Assembly: GCF_947488135.1 (NCBI RefSeq)
Contig: NZ_CANKYW010000008.1
Coordinates: 119,176 to 183,175, forward strand
Origin: an uncultured Marivita sp.
GTDB lineage: Bacteria; Pseudomonadota; Alphaproteobacteria; Rhodobacterales; Rhodobacteraceae
Direction: 5' to 3'
DNA: 64,000 nucleotides
Within the stretch, counting starts at the first letter, position 1. Each line of letters starts with the position of its first letter. This document shows positions 18,320-27,200 of the stretch, one piece after another. The notes beneath the pieces are model-generated. The model was given only the letters and a program-made list of their open reading frames with translations. It had not been told where the DNA came from and did not search any database. The position numbers were made by a program, and so were the translations under genes.

Positions 18320-19900
18320 ATGCGATTTTTGTCGAACCTGCTGCGCATTACATTGGGGCTCGGGTTTCTGAGCTTGCCAGTCCACGCCAGTGAGATTCTT
18401 CTCAACAGGAGCGATCTCGTTCAGATCCAATCCATGGTCTGGGCGGCGACCGGGCTTGAGCTCCCTAGACCGGCTTCTGACGTCCCCGTTATCGGCCCAC
18501 GCAATACTCAGGATGGCGTTCGACTGTTCAGGGTTCTCAGTGGTCAAGGTGATGTCAATGGGTTCACAGGCGTCCTTTACGACAATCGGGACCGTGGCCA
18601 CTCCCTGCTGGACTCAGAGCTGTATCCGAGCCTCACATTTCTCAAATACGGGCCTGCTTTGATTGCCGAAGGACATGACTTCGGTCTCGCAGGTCGGATC
18701 TTTCTGCCCGGTGTCGTCTTCGGAAATTCATCCGCCGCGATGACGGGCGGACCCGCGCCGCGTAGCCTTCCCCGTCTGGCGATGACCACTGATTTCTGGC
18801 GTGCCGTGACACCGAAGCTTTATGTCAACAACCATATCTACGTCTATCCAGAGCACCGCGACCATGATGCCGAAGACCGTTTTCCGGTCAATTGGCCTTA
18901 CATGATCATCAGCCAGGGGTCTTCGCGCTCGGACAGACGGTTTCTCAATGCCATCGCGCTGACGCTGGCGGCGCTGCCCCGTGATACTTTCGACTTTCTG
19001 GAAAAGAATGGTCTGGTCGCCCCGACCCTGCAAATGGTGCTACGCCGAAATCTCGAGCCTGTGTCGTCCCGTGAGGAGTATCTATCGGGGGCTGCGCACC
19101 CGGTCGTGTTCGATGGTAAGCTCGTGCGAACGGGCCGAATGGTGGCGCAAGCGGCTGAGTTACGTCCGGCGGACATCCCGCCCCTGGTTCAGTTGCGCGT
19201 GGTCAGCGAAGATTTTTCCAAATTCGCCGGGCTTGCCGAAATGGATGAACGCTTTCTCGACACGCCGTCCTCGATCGGGCGTCTATGGCGCGGCTTCGCA
19301 TGGGACCGGGAAATGGAGATCACCGCTGAGGACACCTCGGCGCCGAACAATCGACCCCTTACCTTTGAATGGCGGTTGCTGCGCGGCGATCCAGAGCGGG
19401 TCTGGATCGAACCGCAGGCACCCAATGGTCGTACGGCCAGAATTCGCGTTGCCTGGCACGATCCCTGGACCGAGCCGATCCCCGGCTCCGACGACTCGGA
19501 GCGCCGCGTGTCGCGTGTGGATATCGGCGTTTTTGCGAATAATGGCGTTCACGACAGCGCCCCGGCGATCATCTCCATAGATTTCCCCAGGCACCAGACC
19601 CGCCGCTATTCGGCAGGACCTGACGGAGAACACCGTCTCGTATCCATCGACTACACCGCGAAAGAGCGCGGCATCTATTTCGACCCACTGCTCTACTGGT
19701 CGGCCCCTTGGACAGACACGGCGCGTTACGACGCAAGCGGCGCGTTGCTGGGCTGGGATCGGAAGGATGCGAACGAGAGCACATCGCGCTTCGTTGCGGA
19801 AAAAGGCGACACGCCGGGGCCGCGTTACGAGATTGACCTCGCCAGTCCGCGCGTCCCGGTTCTGCGCGAGGTTTCGGAGGGACCGGGCGCGATACCCTGA
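18320..19900 (+). CDS. Exported protein of unknown function
   Basis: 526 residues with a signal peptide (MRFLSNLLRITLGLGFLSL, cut after VHA). I do not recognise a named domain. The mature part contains ordered, coding-like blocks: a region rich in aromatics (KLYVNNHIYVYPEHRDHDAEDRFP, residues about 170-195), a middle helical segment and a beta-rich C-terminal third (ERGIYFDPLLYWSAPW). One recognisable tendency is a Pro/Asn/Tyr-rich surface, compatible with an extracytoplasmic hydrolase or binding protein, but no catalytic motif is certain. No clear ribosome-binding site before the ATG. Stands alone between a divergent flavoprotein and an IS remnant. Confidence 0.8.
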   Translation: MRFLSNLLRITLGLGFLSLPVHASEILLNRSDLVQIQSMVWAATGLELPRPASDVPVIGPRNTQDGVRLFRVLSGQGDVNGFTGVLYDNRDRGHSLLDSELYPSLTFLKYGPALIAEGHDFGLAGRIFLPGVVFGNSSAAMTGGPAPRSLPRLAMTTDFWRAVTPKLYVNNHIYVYPEHRDHDAEDRFPVNWPYMIISQGSSRSDRRFLNAIALTLAALPRDTFDFLEKNGLVAPTLQMVLRRNLEPVSSREEYLSGAAHPVVFDGKLVRTGRMVAQAAELRPADIPPLVQLRVVSEDFSKFAGLAEMDERFLDTPSSIGRLWRGFAWDREMEITAEDTSAPNNRPLTFEWRLLRGDPERVWIEPQAPNGRTARIRVAWHDPWTEPIPGSDDSERRVSRVDIGVFANNGVHDSAPAIISIDFPRHQTRRYSAGPDGEHRLVSIDYTAKERGIYFDPLLYWSAPWTDTARYDASGALLGWDRKDANESTSRFVAEKGDTPGPRYEIDLASPRVPVLREVSEGPGAIP

Positions 19901-19957
19901 AGAGCGACTTTCTCAAGAGAACAATACATTTTCCTGTAGGTGTTCACCCCATCGAAT

Positions 19958-20270
19958 CCCGTTTCATGTCGGCACAAATTGGCGATCCTTCGAGAGATCA
20001 AATACGCCTCTGAGGCCGATGACGCGTTCCCTGAGAGGAATGCTGTTTACCTTGGATATGCCGCACACTTGCGGACGAAAAAACACCGATCAGCTACACG
20101 GGATCTGATACGGCATCGGAATCGATGTAAAGCGGTCGTGGTCCGCCTCAAGCAGGAATGCCTTGCGCATGGAAGTCTGGAAAGGCAATCTGGCCAAAAG
20201 GCACGCCAAATAGGCGCCTAAAACAGCTCGGACTGCATGAAAGGCTGATTTATGCAATTTTGGAGGTCAC
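19958..20270 (+). pseudogene. IS30-family transposase remnant (middle part)
   Basis: The phase giving CRHKLAILREIKYASEADD, then NAVYLGYAAHL and LIRHRNRCKAVVVRLKQ, follows the IS30 pattern of RHKSTIxREIKRN, a GYYG-type segment and a helical region before PEQIAGRL. Past a frame change, LHERLIYAIL resembles the next block, HETIYRYIY. The N-terminus and catalytic core are missing. It abuts the AT-rich glycosyltransferase gene and so may mark the edge of an acquired segment. Confidence 0.6.
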
Positions 20271-20276
20271 GGGTAC

Positions 20277-21323
20277 ATGTCACCTAAGCCTAAGCTTGCA
20301 ATGCATGATGCAAAAAATATGTTTCATGTTGACGTCGGGCAGGTGGATCAAAATAAGCTCACGCTGTTTTCGGTGATGAAAAATGAGATAGATTTTTTAC
20401 CTGCATGGTTGGAGCATCATCGCGGAATTGGATTCGAACAGTTTCTGATCTTTGATGACGCCTCCAACGACGGAACCCATGACTATCTTGCGAACGAGCC
20501 GGACGTCGTCGTGATAACATCTGAACTTGGATATGGGGACGAAATTCTGTTCCTTGATCCAGATGGTTCCAGTAAGGAATTGCGATTTGGTGTTTATTCG
20601 AAAATTGCCGCGCCGCATCTATTTTTCGATGGTTCGTATGTCGCATACTTGGATGCTGATGAATTCCTTCTCCTACCACCAGGGGTTACTTCGATTTCTG
20701 ACGTGATTTCCAGATTGCAATTGACTAAGGCGCCTGCGGCGATAGCCTCTGTCGTGGAATTCTTCCCGCGAGATACCGCCGCCTTTAGCAAGGTTATGCC
20801 GAAAAGCTTCCCAGACTTGCTTCTGGCTTATCCATGGTTCGAGCCCGATCCCTTATTGGAGTTGGAGCCCGGAAAGCATCCGGTCCTGATAGGACAATCA
20901 AAATCTGAGCAATTGTTCGAGAAGTTCAAAATTTATCCGAATGCCAACCGTGGTCGGTGGGATTGGCTTAAACTGTTGTTTAAAGCCAAGAGACAACCCA
21001 AGATGCCGTCATCCCCGCGCCGCAAGACCCCTGTGGTGCTGCGCGACTCTCGATCACGCATGATCGGTTCTCACCGCAGTAACCTTCCGCCCTCTTCTGA
21101 CGTTATGCTGACCGTCGCGCATTTTGTCTTCACTGCCCAATTCGCTGCAAAGATCGAGCGCGCCAAAGAATGGGGAGCTCATGCCAACGGAGGACGGAAG
21201 TATCATTATTATGCGCGACTCCTTGAAGCGATGAAAGGGGTACCTGACGGATTTATGTCGGAAAGATCAGAGCGTTATCATGGTCCCGACCAGCTTTTGG
21301 CCTGCGGGTTGATGCGGTGGTGA
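20277..21323 (+). CDS. Glycosyltransferase, family 2/92-like
   Basis: 348 residues. The start reads VFSVMKNEIDFLPAWLEHH, followed by FLIFDDASNDGTHDYL and VAYLDADEFLLLPPG. These are the nucleotide-binding strand, the first acidic motif and the DxD metal-binding motif of GT-A transferases of the GT2_4/GT92 type. The C-terminal part keeps the HF and RYH elements of this group. Probably adds a sugar to a surface glycan, in the cytoplasm. Visibly AT-richer than the genes around the ectoine operon, with the next gene sharing this bias, suggesting transfer. Confidence 0.82.
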   Translation: MSPKPKLAMHDAKNMFHVDVGQVDQNKLTLFSVMKNEIDFLPAWLEHHRGIGFEQFLIFDDASNDGTHDYLANEPDVVVITSELGYGDEILFLDPDGSSKELRFGVYSKIAAPHLFFDGSYVAYLDADEFLLLPPGVTSISDVISRLQLTKAPAAIASVVEFFPRDTAAFSKVMPKSFPDLLLAYPWFEPDPLLELEPGKHPVLIGQSKSEQLFEKFKIYPNANRGRWDWLKLLFKAKRQPKMPSSPRRKTPVVLRDSRSRMIGSHRSNLPPSSDVMLTVAHFVFTAQFAAKIERAKEWGAHANGGRKYHYYARLLEAMKGVPDGFMSERSERYHGPDQLLACGLMRW

Positions 21324-21403
21324 GTTCTTGCGACAGTGCTTTTCTGCTTACCGTCTTCGCACGTTTGGATTATCGGAATCATTGCTTATTAAGGAGATAG
21401 GGT

Positions 21404-22483
21404 TTGTATAGCGCATCAATTAGAGAACTCAATCGAGTTCGCTCATTTCTTGTCTCAAAACGGTTTCACCGCAACCATCGTGTGAAAGCCTTTAAAGCTT
21501 TGAAGAATATCGAAAGTGAAAATGGAGAGCTTGGGAAAAAGCCGAAAGCGCTTTGCGATGAGTATTCGAGAGATATTTTCGGCAGTATGGTTTATTCGCC
21601 TTGGCTATATGTTTATTCAGCAGTGTCAGGAGGGTTTAAAGAAGGATGGATACCAGATAATTATTATGGAAAAATGGTGGTCCCAAATATAAAGGGGGCG
21701 TATGGCTCTATTTCGGAGCTTAAGCCTCTTAACGTTACATTTTTCGGAGAAACGTACTTCCCGGATATTGCGTCTCATATCAATGGTTTGTTTTTTGACG
21801 TCCATAGTAGAGTCATCACCAAAGACCAAGTGTCATCGATATTGTTCGCTACTAATGAGAAAGTCGTTTTTAAGATAGATCACTCGTCGAAGGGGAAAGG
21901 AATTTTTGTGTTTGGCAGGCATAATTTTGACGTTGATATTGTTTGTAAACTGGGAAACGGCGTGTTCCAAAGCTATATCGACCAAGACGAAACCTTGGCT
22001 GAATTTTCGAGTTCATCTGTTTCCACGCTGCGATTGACAACTACGACTGAAGCTGATGGGTCTGCACGGGTTCGTACAGCACGTTTGCGACTCGGCCGCG
22101 ATGGAGACGCACATATGAGATCAGATAGGAACGTAAGAATTTCGGTTAATTTGAGTAATGGTCGGTTAGGAAGAAGTGGTTACAACGTAGATTGGACTGC
22201 TATGCCAATTCATCCAGACAGCAAGAAACCATTTTCGGATTTTTTCTATCCCAAATTTAATGAAGCCTGTGAGGTTGCTTTGAAGCTTCATGCAAAAGTT
22301 CCTTATGTGCAATGCATTGGATGGGACATTTGCGTCGATCGGATAGGTGAGGTGAAGGTCATGGAGTGGAACGGCACTCACAATGGCATTTCGTTCGACG
22401 AAGCCTTGCAAGGGCCATGCTTTAAAGGGCTTGACTGGGAGAGGTTCGCCAAATACGGCGGTTCTATGCGCAATAAATCGTAA
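21404..22483 (+). CDS. Sugar-transfer-associated ATP-grasp protein
   Basis: 359 residues from a TTG start at 21404, supported by AAGGAG seven bases upstream; no in-frame ATG gives a complete domain. The ATP-grasp pattern is seen in VVFKIDHSSKGKGIFVF (Lys and Gly-rich loop), SVSTLRLTTTTEADG, and the metal-binding end IGWDICVDRIGEVKVMEWNGTHNG. It matches the family found next to sugar transferases, thought to join a carboxylate to an amine with ATP on glycans; the substrate is unknown. AT-rich, same direction as the preceding glycosyltransferase and 80 bases from it; likely one operon. Confidence 0.82.
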   Translation: MYSASIRELNRVRSFLVSKRFHRNHRVKAFKALKNIESENGELGKKPKALCDEYSRDIFGSMVYSPWLYVYSAVSGGFKEGWIPDNYYGKMVVPNIKGAYGSISELKPLNVTFFGETYFPDIASHINGLFFDVHSRVITKDQVSSILFATNEKVVFKIDHSSKGKGIFVFGRHNFDVDIVCKLGNGVFQSYIDQDETLAEFSSSSVSTLRLTTTTEADGSARVRTARLRLGRDGDAHMRSDRNVRISVNLSNGRLGRSGYNVDWTAMPIHPDSKKPFSDFFYPKFNEACEVALKLHAKVPYVQCIGWDICVDRIGEVKVMEWNGTHNGISFDEALQGPCFKGLDWERFAKYGGSMRNKS

Positions 22484-22599
22484 ATGAGCTTTTCGCTTTA
22501 GTCTACGCCTGTATATGGTGGCTTTAGCGAAACGAATGTGTGGGGTTACGCCTTGGGTCAATTGTGATTCTGTAGCTCTATCTATTCAAAGAAGTTCCC

Positions 22600-23637
22600 T
22601 CAATGTTTATCTTGTAGAATGGATGCACACTTGGTGACAAAAGCCTCTGCCGATTTTCGAGAAAATTCTTCAATAGGAAAAAGAGGCGCTTGGCTTGGAA
22701 TTTTATTTGAAATGGGTCCGAGATGGTTTGAATAGTTTAAGTCATCGATCTTGAAACCGCTTTCGCAGACAAAAACATCCCGCCCCTCGATGAGAAGATC
22801 ATGTGCGAAGAAGCCATGGCCCCAAGCAGAAAATAACTTTTGGGCGATAGACCTGAATTCCTCCTCAAATGGCGTAACCAGGGTTGTATGCAAATACTCA
22901 ATGAGATCAGCATCCAAAGGCGTGTTTCCAGCGTGCACGTCTGGATTACCGTCGTCAACGTCGCGCGCTCGGGGATATGCATGTAGCACGATCTCATCTA
23001 CGCAGATCAGCCTAATCGTGGTATAGTAAGACTTGCCGTTGAAGTTCACGCGGGTGTCGATGAACCGGGTTCTAATGAAGTTTTCTTCCTTTTCATTAGC
23101 AGGAACTTGTCCGCCGAGATCCGTGGATTTTTTGCTTCCCAGTCGCCTTCTGACGTGACCTGAATTTGTGGTTACGGGGGGAACATTTACACCTGCGTCT
23201 GATAAGATTTTCTGAGACGCGATTTTGTCGGCCAACAGCGGACCGGTCTCTGCGCGATTGAATGTTGCGACAGCCATTTTTTCAATCTGCTGAATGTCTT
23301 CGTCCAGGATCTGCACGTTGTCTTCACCATACAAATGTATAATGAACGCCGGTAGATTCCCAGCAAGGCGACGGGCCAGTTCCTTTTTTGACCAGGCCCA
23401 TTCGATCTTGAACCCGTTCCGCCTTAACTCGTCGCAAAAGGGAGGAAAGAATAGGTCTGCCTTTACCTTGCCATTTGCGTTCGCGCCGCCTTCGGTCATT
23501 GCTGAGATAACCACTTTGGCCACGGGTTTTTTCGGTTGGGCAACTCTTGTATGCCGCATGAGCAAATATGTTCGTCCGATCGATGTTTTTTCGGCGATGC
23601 GCTCAAAGGCACGGTTTGCGAGATGCGTTGGCTTCAT
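22600..23637 (-). CDS. ATP-grasp-like protein of unknown substrate
   Basis: About 345 residues from the ATG at 23637, which follows GGGGAAT; a TTG and an ATG slightly upstream are alternatives. The middle and C-terminus look like an RimK/ATP-grasp fold: AETGPLLADKIASQKILSDA (the lid entry), FIRTRFIDTRV, and a closing FVCESGFKIDDLNY in place of the usual metal-binding E-x-N. No membrane segment. It is convergent with the ATP-grasp gene at 21404 but not a close copy. The family looks recognisable; the reaction does not. Confidence 0.65.
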   Translation of the reverse strand: MKPTHLANRAFERIAEKTSIGRTYLLMRHTRVAQPKKPVAKVVISAMTEGGANANGKVKADLFFPPFCDELRRNGFKIEWAWSKKELARRLAGNLPAFIIHLYGEDNVQILDEDIQQIEKMAVATFNRAETGPLLADKIASQKILSDAGVNVPPVTTNSGHVRRRLGSKKSTDLGGQVPANEKEENFIRTRFIDTRVNFNGKSYYTTIRLICVDEIVLHAYPRARDVDDGNPDVHAGNTPLDADLIEYLHTTLVTPFEEEFRSIAQKLFSAWGHGFFAHDLLIEGRDVFVCESGFKIDDLNYSNHLGPISNKIPSQAPLFPIEEFSRKSAEAFVTKCASILQDKH

Positions 23638-24053
23638 GTCATTCCCCAAAGGCATCAACAGACATAGAGAGTGTTCAGCTCATGGCTCTCGTGACCGTTA
23701 ATTTGCCGACGGAAGCGGTTAGAGCCGCTTACCCTAGGGTTAATTTAATGCCCTTTTCCTCATTTTCGCGCAAGTCTCTGCGTGCGGAAACAAAAAGGCG
23801 AACTTAGCTCTGTTCTCCTCCATCTGGGATGCACGCATCAGACATCCCCGCATGATTGTTCGGATAACGACGCCAACCTGTCACCCAGTGCGACACTCAA
23901 ACGGCCGGAAGACCGCACCGTCGCGTGGCACTATATAAATGTGGTGGGAAAAACCGATTTAGTATGGCTTGGTCGAGCGCATTCTGCGGTGCCGCTTTGA
24001 TTTCGTTTCTTCTTTTTATGCAAGAGACTGGTCATCTCGCGGCGATGAAGGCT
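23638..24053. other. Intergenic, no gene seen
   Basis: Contains one hairpin, AAGCGG-N6-CCGCTT at 23713-23730, and a nearby CCCTAGGG palindrome. Otherwise I see no coding signal, RNA gene or repeat. It probably holds the promoter of the minus-strand ATP-grasp gene. Confidence 0.4.
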
Positions 24054-24692
24054 TTAACCATCCAGGCAGATCGTCGGCTCATTCCCCGGCCAAAGCGATC
24101 GAGGCAACAGGGTGGCAAACCAAGTGAGGGAGAATTTGCTGAACTCCGAAAGGTCGAGAAGGGATTCGTCATGCGCGTTGTATGGAGTTGAGGTCACGCG
24201 CACCACAGATGTGGGAAAGATCGCATGCTGGAGCGCGACGGATGCTCGTGCCATGTGCGGTTGTGATGTGATCAGCGCAACCCTGTTTGTGCCAGCCTGT
24301 TTGTCCAGCCAGCAAGACGTTTCCAGAGCGTTTTCGATTGTCGAATGCGCGTCCGGGAGGAGGACGATTTTTCCTTCGGCGATCCAGCTCGCCTGTTCCG
24401 GACTGAGGTCGAATTGTTTGGGAAAGCGGTCGACGTTCAAGCCGGCATCCCCGTTTACACCCGTGATGAAAAGCCGCTCCACGCGACCGGAGGACAGCAA
24501 CTCAAGGCCAAGATCTATGCGATCGAAATCGCCGGTAAACACGATTGCGGTGCTCGGAAGGTCGTCGCGGATGTCGGAGATTTCTGTTCGGGACATGAAA
24601 TCGTAGAGCAGATAAGCGACCATGATCGCAGCGATCCCGACAATCGAGAGCAGTCGGGAAATCAGACCGATAAGGCTCGAAATCAAGCGCAA
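24054..24692 (-). CDS. DUF218/YdcF-family membrane protein
   Basis: 212 residues. One N-terminal membrane helix (LLSIVGIAAIMVAYLLYDF), then a DUF218 domain facing the periplasm: TAIVFTGDFDRIDLGLELL, RLFITGV, STIENALETSCWL and VALITSQPHMARASVAL. The family (YdcF, SanA, ElyC) acts on envelope or nucleotide-linked substrates; the reaction is unknown for most. Shorter and more divergent than the second DUF218 gene at 51676, which sits inside the polysaccharide cluster. Confidence 0.82.
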   Translation of the reverse strand: MRLISSLIGLISRLLSIVGIAAIMVAYLLYDFMSRTEISDIRDDLPSTAIVFTGDFDRIDLGLELLSSGRVERLFITGVNGDAGLNVDRFPKQFDLSPEQASWIAEGKIVLLPDAHSTIENALETSCWLDKQAGTNRVALITSQPHMARASVALQHAIFPTSVVRVTSTPYNAHDESLLDLSEFSKFSLTWFATLLPRSLWPGNEPTICLDG

Positions 24693-24862
24693 AGGATACC
24701 ACCTTTTGGATGCGTCCCAGTCGTTTCGTCGGATTTGACGTCTTGGCGCAAGCTACGCTGGATCGCGCAGACGTCTCGTACTTTTGTCGCCGTATTTGAC
24801 TGACAGTGTTTGTCATCTCGACGATAATTTCTCAAGAGTCGCGGTCCAATCTGATCCATCTC

Positions 24863-25498
24863 TCAGCAGTCCTCCAGCGGCTTACGCTTTATAAGCAGTG
24901 CCACGACCCATCCGGCGAGGAACCCCCCGAGGTGAGTTTGCCAAGCAAGTTGCCCGTCCATCGCCCACCAAAGAACGAGGTTCAGGCCAACCAAAATCGC
25001 GACAACCCGCGCGGCGTCCCGGAGACCCTCGAGATTGCTGTAGCGGTCGAGATAGTCCCAGGCCACAATCGCCCCCAGTAAGCCGAACAAAGACCCCGAT
25101 GCGCCCACCATGGGGCGCAGAGTGGGCGCCAGCATTGCAAAGACCGCACTGCCGCCAAGACTGGACCCGAAATATAGGAGGACGAAGCGCACCTGTCCGA
25201 CCCGGTTCAAAACCGCGTTCCCCAGTGACCAAAGGCTGATCATATTCACGACAAGATGTACGATCCCGCCATGCAGGAAGCTGTAGGTAAGAAACATCGT
25301 GTAGGGCTGCGCGGCGTAGTTGGGTTTCCAATTGCCCAGCAGTCCGGGCCAGAAGGCACCGTAATCATAGGCGAGCTGACGTACGTGAAGGGGTACGATC
25401 ACGGCGCGATCGCTCAGCACAAGAGCTAGCTCGATCGCGCAGCAGGTCGCGATCAGGGCATAGAGCGCAAAATGATTCGGCTTCAGCACCGCCTGCAC
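24863..25498 (-). CDS. Rhomboid-family intramembrane serine protease
   Basis: 211 residues with six membrane helices. The rhomboid catalytic pair is visible: Ser134 in GASGSLFG (helix 4) and His189 in THLGG (helix 6). The helix 2 motif HLVVN (His81, Asn85) that stabilises the oxyanion is also present. It should cut single-pass membrane proteins within the bilayer. The substrate is unknown. Rhombosortase-type relatives process GlyGly-CTERM proteins, but this one lies near a VPLPA-CTERM gene whose processing is expected to be by the exosortase, so no such link is claimed. Confidence 0.9.
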   Translation of the reverse strand: MQAVLKPNHFALYALIATCCAIELALVLSDRAVIVPLHVRQLAYDYGAFWPGLLGNWKPNYAAQPYTMFLTYSFLHGGIVHLVVNMISLWSLGNAVLNRVGQVRFVLLYFGSSLGGSAVFAMLAPTLRPMVGASGSLFGLLGAIVAWDYLDRYSNLEGLRDAARVVAILVGLNLVLWWAMDGQLAWQTHLGGFLAGWVVALLIKRKPLEDC

Positions 25499-25656
25499 CG
25501 CCTGATTGGTTGCCGCACAGTAGGTCCGGCGGTCCGATAAGACCCCGTATTCCCGCTAATTCGCGTTGCGCGCAACCTAAAGCTGCTGGATTCCTGGCCG
25601 GAAGCACGATTATTGCGCGATATCCACAAGAAAATTAGGGTTTGGACCGACTCATA

Positions 25657-25766
25657 TTGACAATGCGGCTCACAAAACGTTAACGTTGAAGTGAGTTAAC
25701 AATTGCTAGAATTGCTTGCAAGGATGTTCATCCCTTCGGCAGTTCCTAAAATGTGGGGTTAAAACA
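25657..25766 (+). promoter_or_regulatory. Promoter region of the VPLPA-CTERM gene
   Basis: TTGACA at 25657-25662 is a perfect -35 box, 18 bases before a weak TAACGT. The two are followed and overlapped by the 12-bp palindrome AACGTTAACGTT (25676-25687) and a second GTTAAC at 25695-25700. The repeated GTTAAC units placed on the -10 region look like an operator. Confidence 0.45.
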
Positions 25767-26573
25767 ATGAAATTTGGAACAGTTCTTCTTGCAGCTGCCG
25801 GTGTGTTGGGACTTTCCGCACACGCGTCGATGGCGGCATCTATTTTGATCGATGACTTCTCCACGAATGGCACGGTCGTTGCGGCGCTCCAAGGCAATCC
25901 TGTCGAACAGGATTTTAATGGCGGTGGTATCTTGGGTAGCGTCAGGACGATGTGGGTTTCGACTGATGGATCAGACGACGTCGGTACGTCGCTGTCCGTT
26001 AGCGGTGGCAGCGGCGCCGTCAATTTCAATAACGGTACAAACGCAACCGGGCAAGCCGTCTTGCTTTACGATGGCGGTGGTATGGGCGCGGCCCAGACTT
26101 TCACATTCGCTTCAAGCCCGGCCACTCAGATTAATGTCGATGTTGGTGGCCTAGGCGGTCTTAATTTTGTTGTGGGCAGTTCACTTGGAGCGAGCACTTT
26201 CGAGTTTGACGTCCTCAGCTTTGATGCGTCCGATGGCGGCATCCCCGCAGAATTGGATTTCCGCGCTTACGCATGGGACACGTCCGGGAACGTCGCGACG
26301 TATTTCGAGAAATTGATTAACCCGTTTGACGTGCCAGTTATCACTTTCGACACGGCTCTCAGTCTCGATGAGTTCACATTTGACGCGTCGTTTGACTGGA
26401 CCGATATCGGCGCATTGGCTTTCTCGGTGGAGTCGATTTCCGCTGAATTCGATGGTGCTTTGGGCACGATATCGGTCGTTCCACTTCCAGCTTCGGCATG
26501 GCTGCTTCTCGGCGGTCTGGGTGGATTGGCTGGAGTGTCTGCTGCGTCCAAGCGTCGGCGTCGGAAGTCCTAA
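25767..26573 (+). CDS. VPLPA-CTERM sorting domain protein
   Basis: 268 residues. Signal peptide (about 1-23, ending SMAA), a beta-rich Gly/Asp/Ser-rich body, and a complete C-terminal sorting signal from about residue 238: VPLPASAWLLLGGLGG, then a hydrophobic helix and a KRRRRK tail. VPLPA-CTERM proteins are exported and then cut and attached to the envelope or extracellular matrix by exosortase D; such an exosortase is encoded at 36184-37791. The body is typical of secreted PEP-CTERM-like proteins with no catalytic domain. It is a single gene with its own promoter and a strong terminator. Confidence 0.95.
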   Translation: MKFGTVLLAAAGVLGLSAHASMAASILIDDFSTNGTVVAALQGNPVEQDFNGGGILGSVRTMWVSTDGSDDVGTSLSVSGGSGAVNFNNGTNATGQAVLLYDGGGMGAAQTFTFASSPATQINVDVGGLGGLNFVVGSSLGASTFEFDVLSFDASDGGIPAELDFRAYAWDTSGNVATYFEKLINPFDVPVITFDTALSLDEFTFDASFDWTDIGALAFSVESISAEFDGALGTISVVPLPASAWLLLGGLGGLAGVSAASKRRRRKS

Positions 26574-26578
26574 ATCCA

Positions 26579-26646
26579 AAGAAGTTTTAACGACTTCTTG
26601 AAGCAAATCGAAAGCCACGGTGGACACGGTCCACCGTGGTTTTTTT
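26579..26646 (+). terminator. Intrinsic terminator of the VPLPA-CTERM gene
   Basis: CCACGGTGGAC and GTCCACCGTGG (26615-26625, 26629-26639) form a perfect 11-bp stem with a 3-nt loop followed by seven Ts. A second small stem (AAGAAGT / ACTTCTT, 26579-26599) precedes it. The best terminator in the window. Confidence 0.95.
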
Positions 26647-27200
26647 GTGGCCATGGACACATTAAAACCCGAAATGCCCGTATCCGTGAATACAGAATTT
26701 GGAACATAAGCCGGCGTCGAACATATAATCGTCGATCCCCCGCTCTCACACCAGCACACTCCAACCTCACATAAATCCACGATTTCTCTTCGATTGCGCA
26801 AGTTTTCGCCGCTGCTCTGACGCCCGACTTGCTCAAACGCCGCTGTAAGGGTATGCCCACACCAAGTTGGGGTAACACCAAGACAGGCAAGTAAATATGG
26901 TAGGAAACGACGCCCGGTTCGGGCGCTCAACTGTGTTTTTTATCTCGTCACACATTTCCCGAAATTTTAAAGAATACCAATGCCATGGGTGACCATTCGG
27001 TCATCCGGGATTGTTTCGTTCGCGGCTCGGGAAGGCCGAAAAATCATGCGTGGCACGTAAGTTCAGTCTTCAGTGATCCTGACCGGGGGACAGTCTCGGA
27101 CAATATAACAAACCGTTTCCGCCCAAATGCTGCCCCACTTTCTAGTGAACGATGGTGCGTCGACCCTTGTTACGGGCATCGGAAATGAACGGAGAGCATG
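26647..27200. other. Intergenic, no gene seen
   Basis: Between the VPLPA-CTERM terminator and the aminotransferase fusion gene. I find no coding sequence, RNA gene or repeat. The only local dyad is CGCCCGGTTCGGGCG near 26910. A GGAGAG just before 27201 is the ribosome-binding site of the next gene. Confidence 0.4.

Noticed and set aside
23925..24191. 88-codon plus-strand frame after the ATP-grasp gene
   Set aside because: Overlaps the start of the DUF218 gene on the other strand, has no ribosome-binding site and no recognisable sequence.
24863..25498. Rhomboid protein as a rhombosortase for the nearby sorted protein
   Set aside because: The neighbouring protein has a VPLPA-CTERM signal, not GlyGly-CTERM, and a matching exosortase is present.
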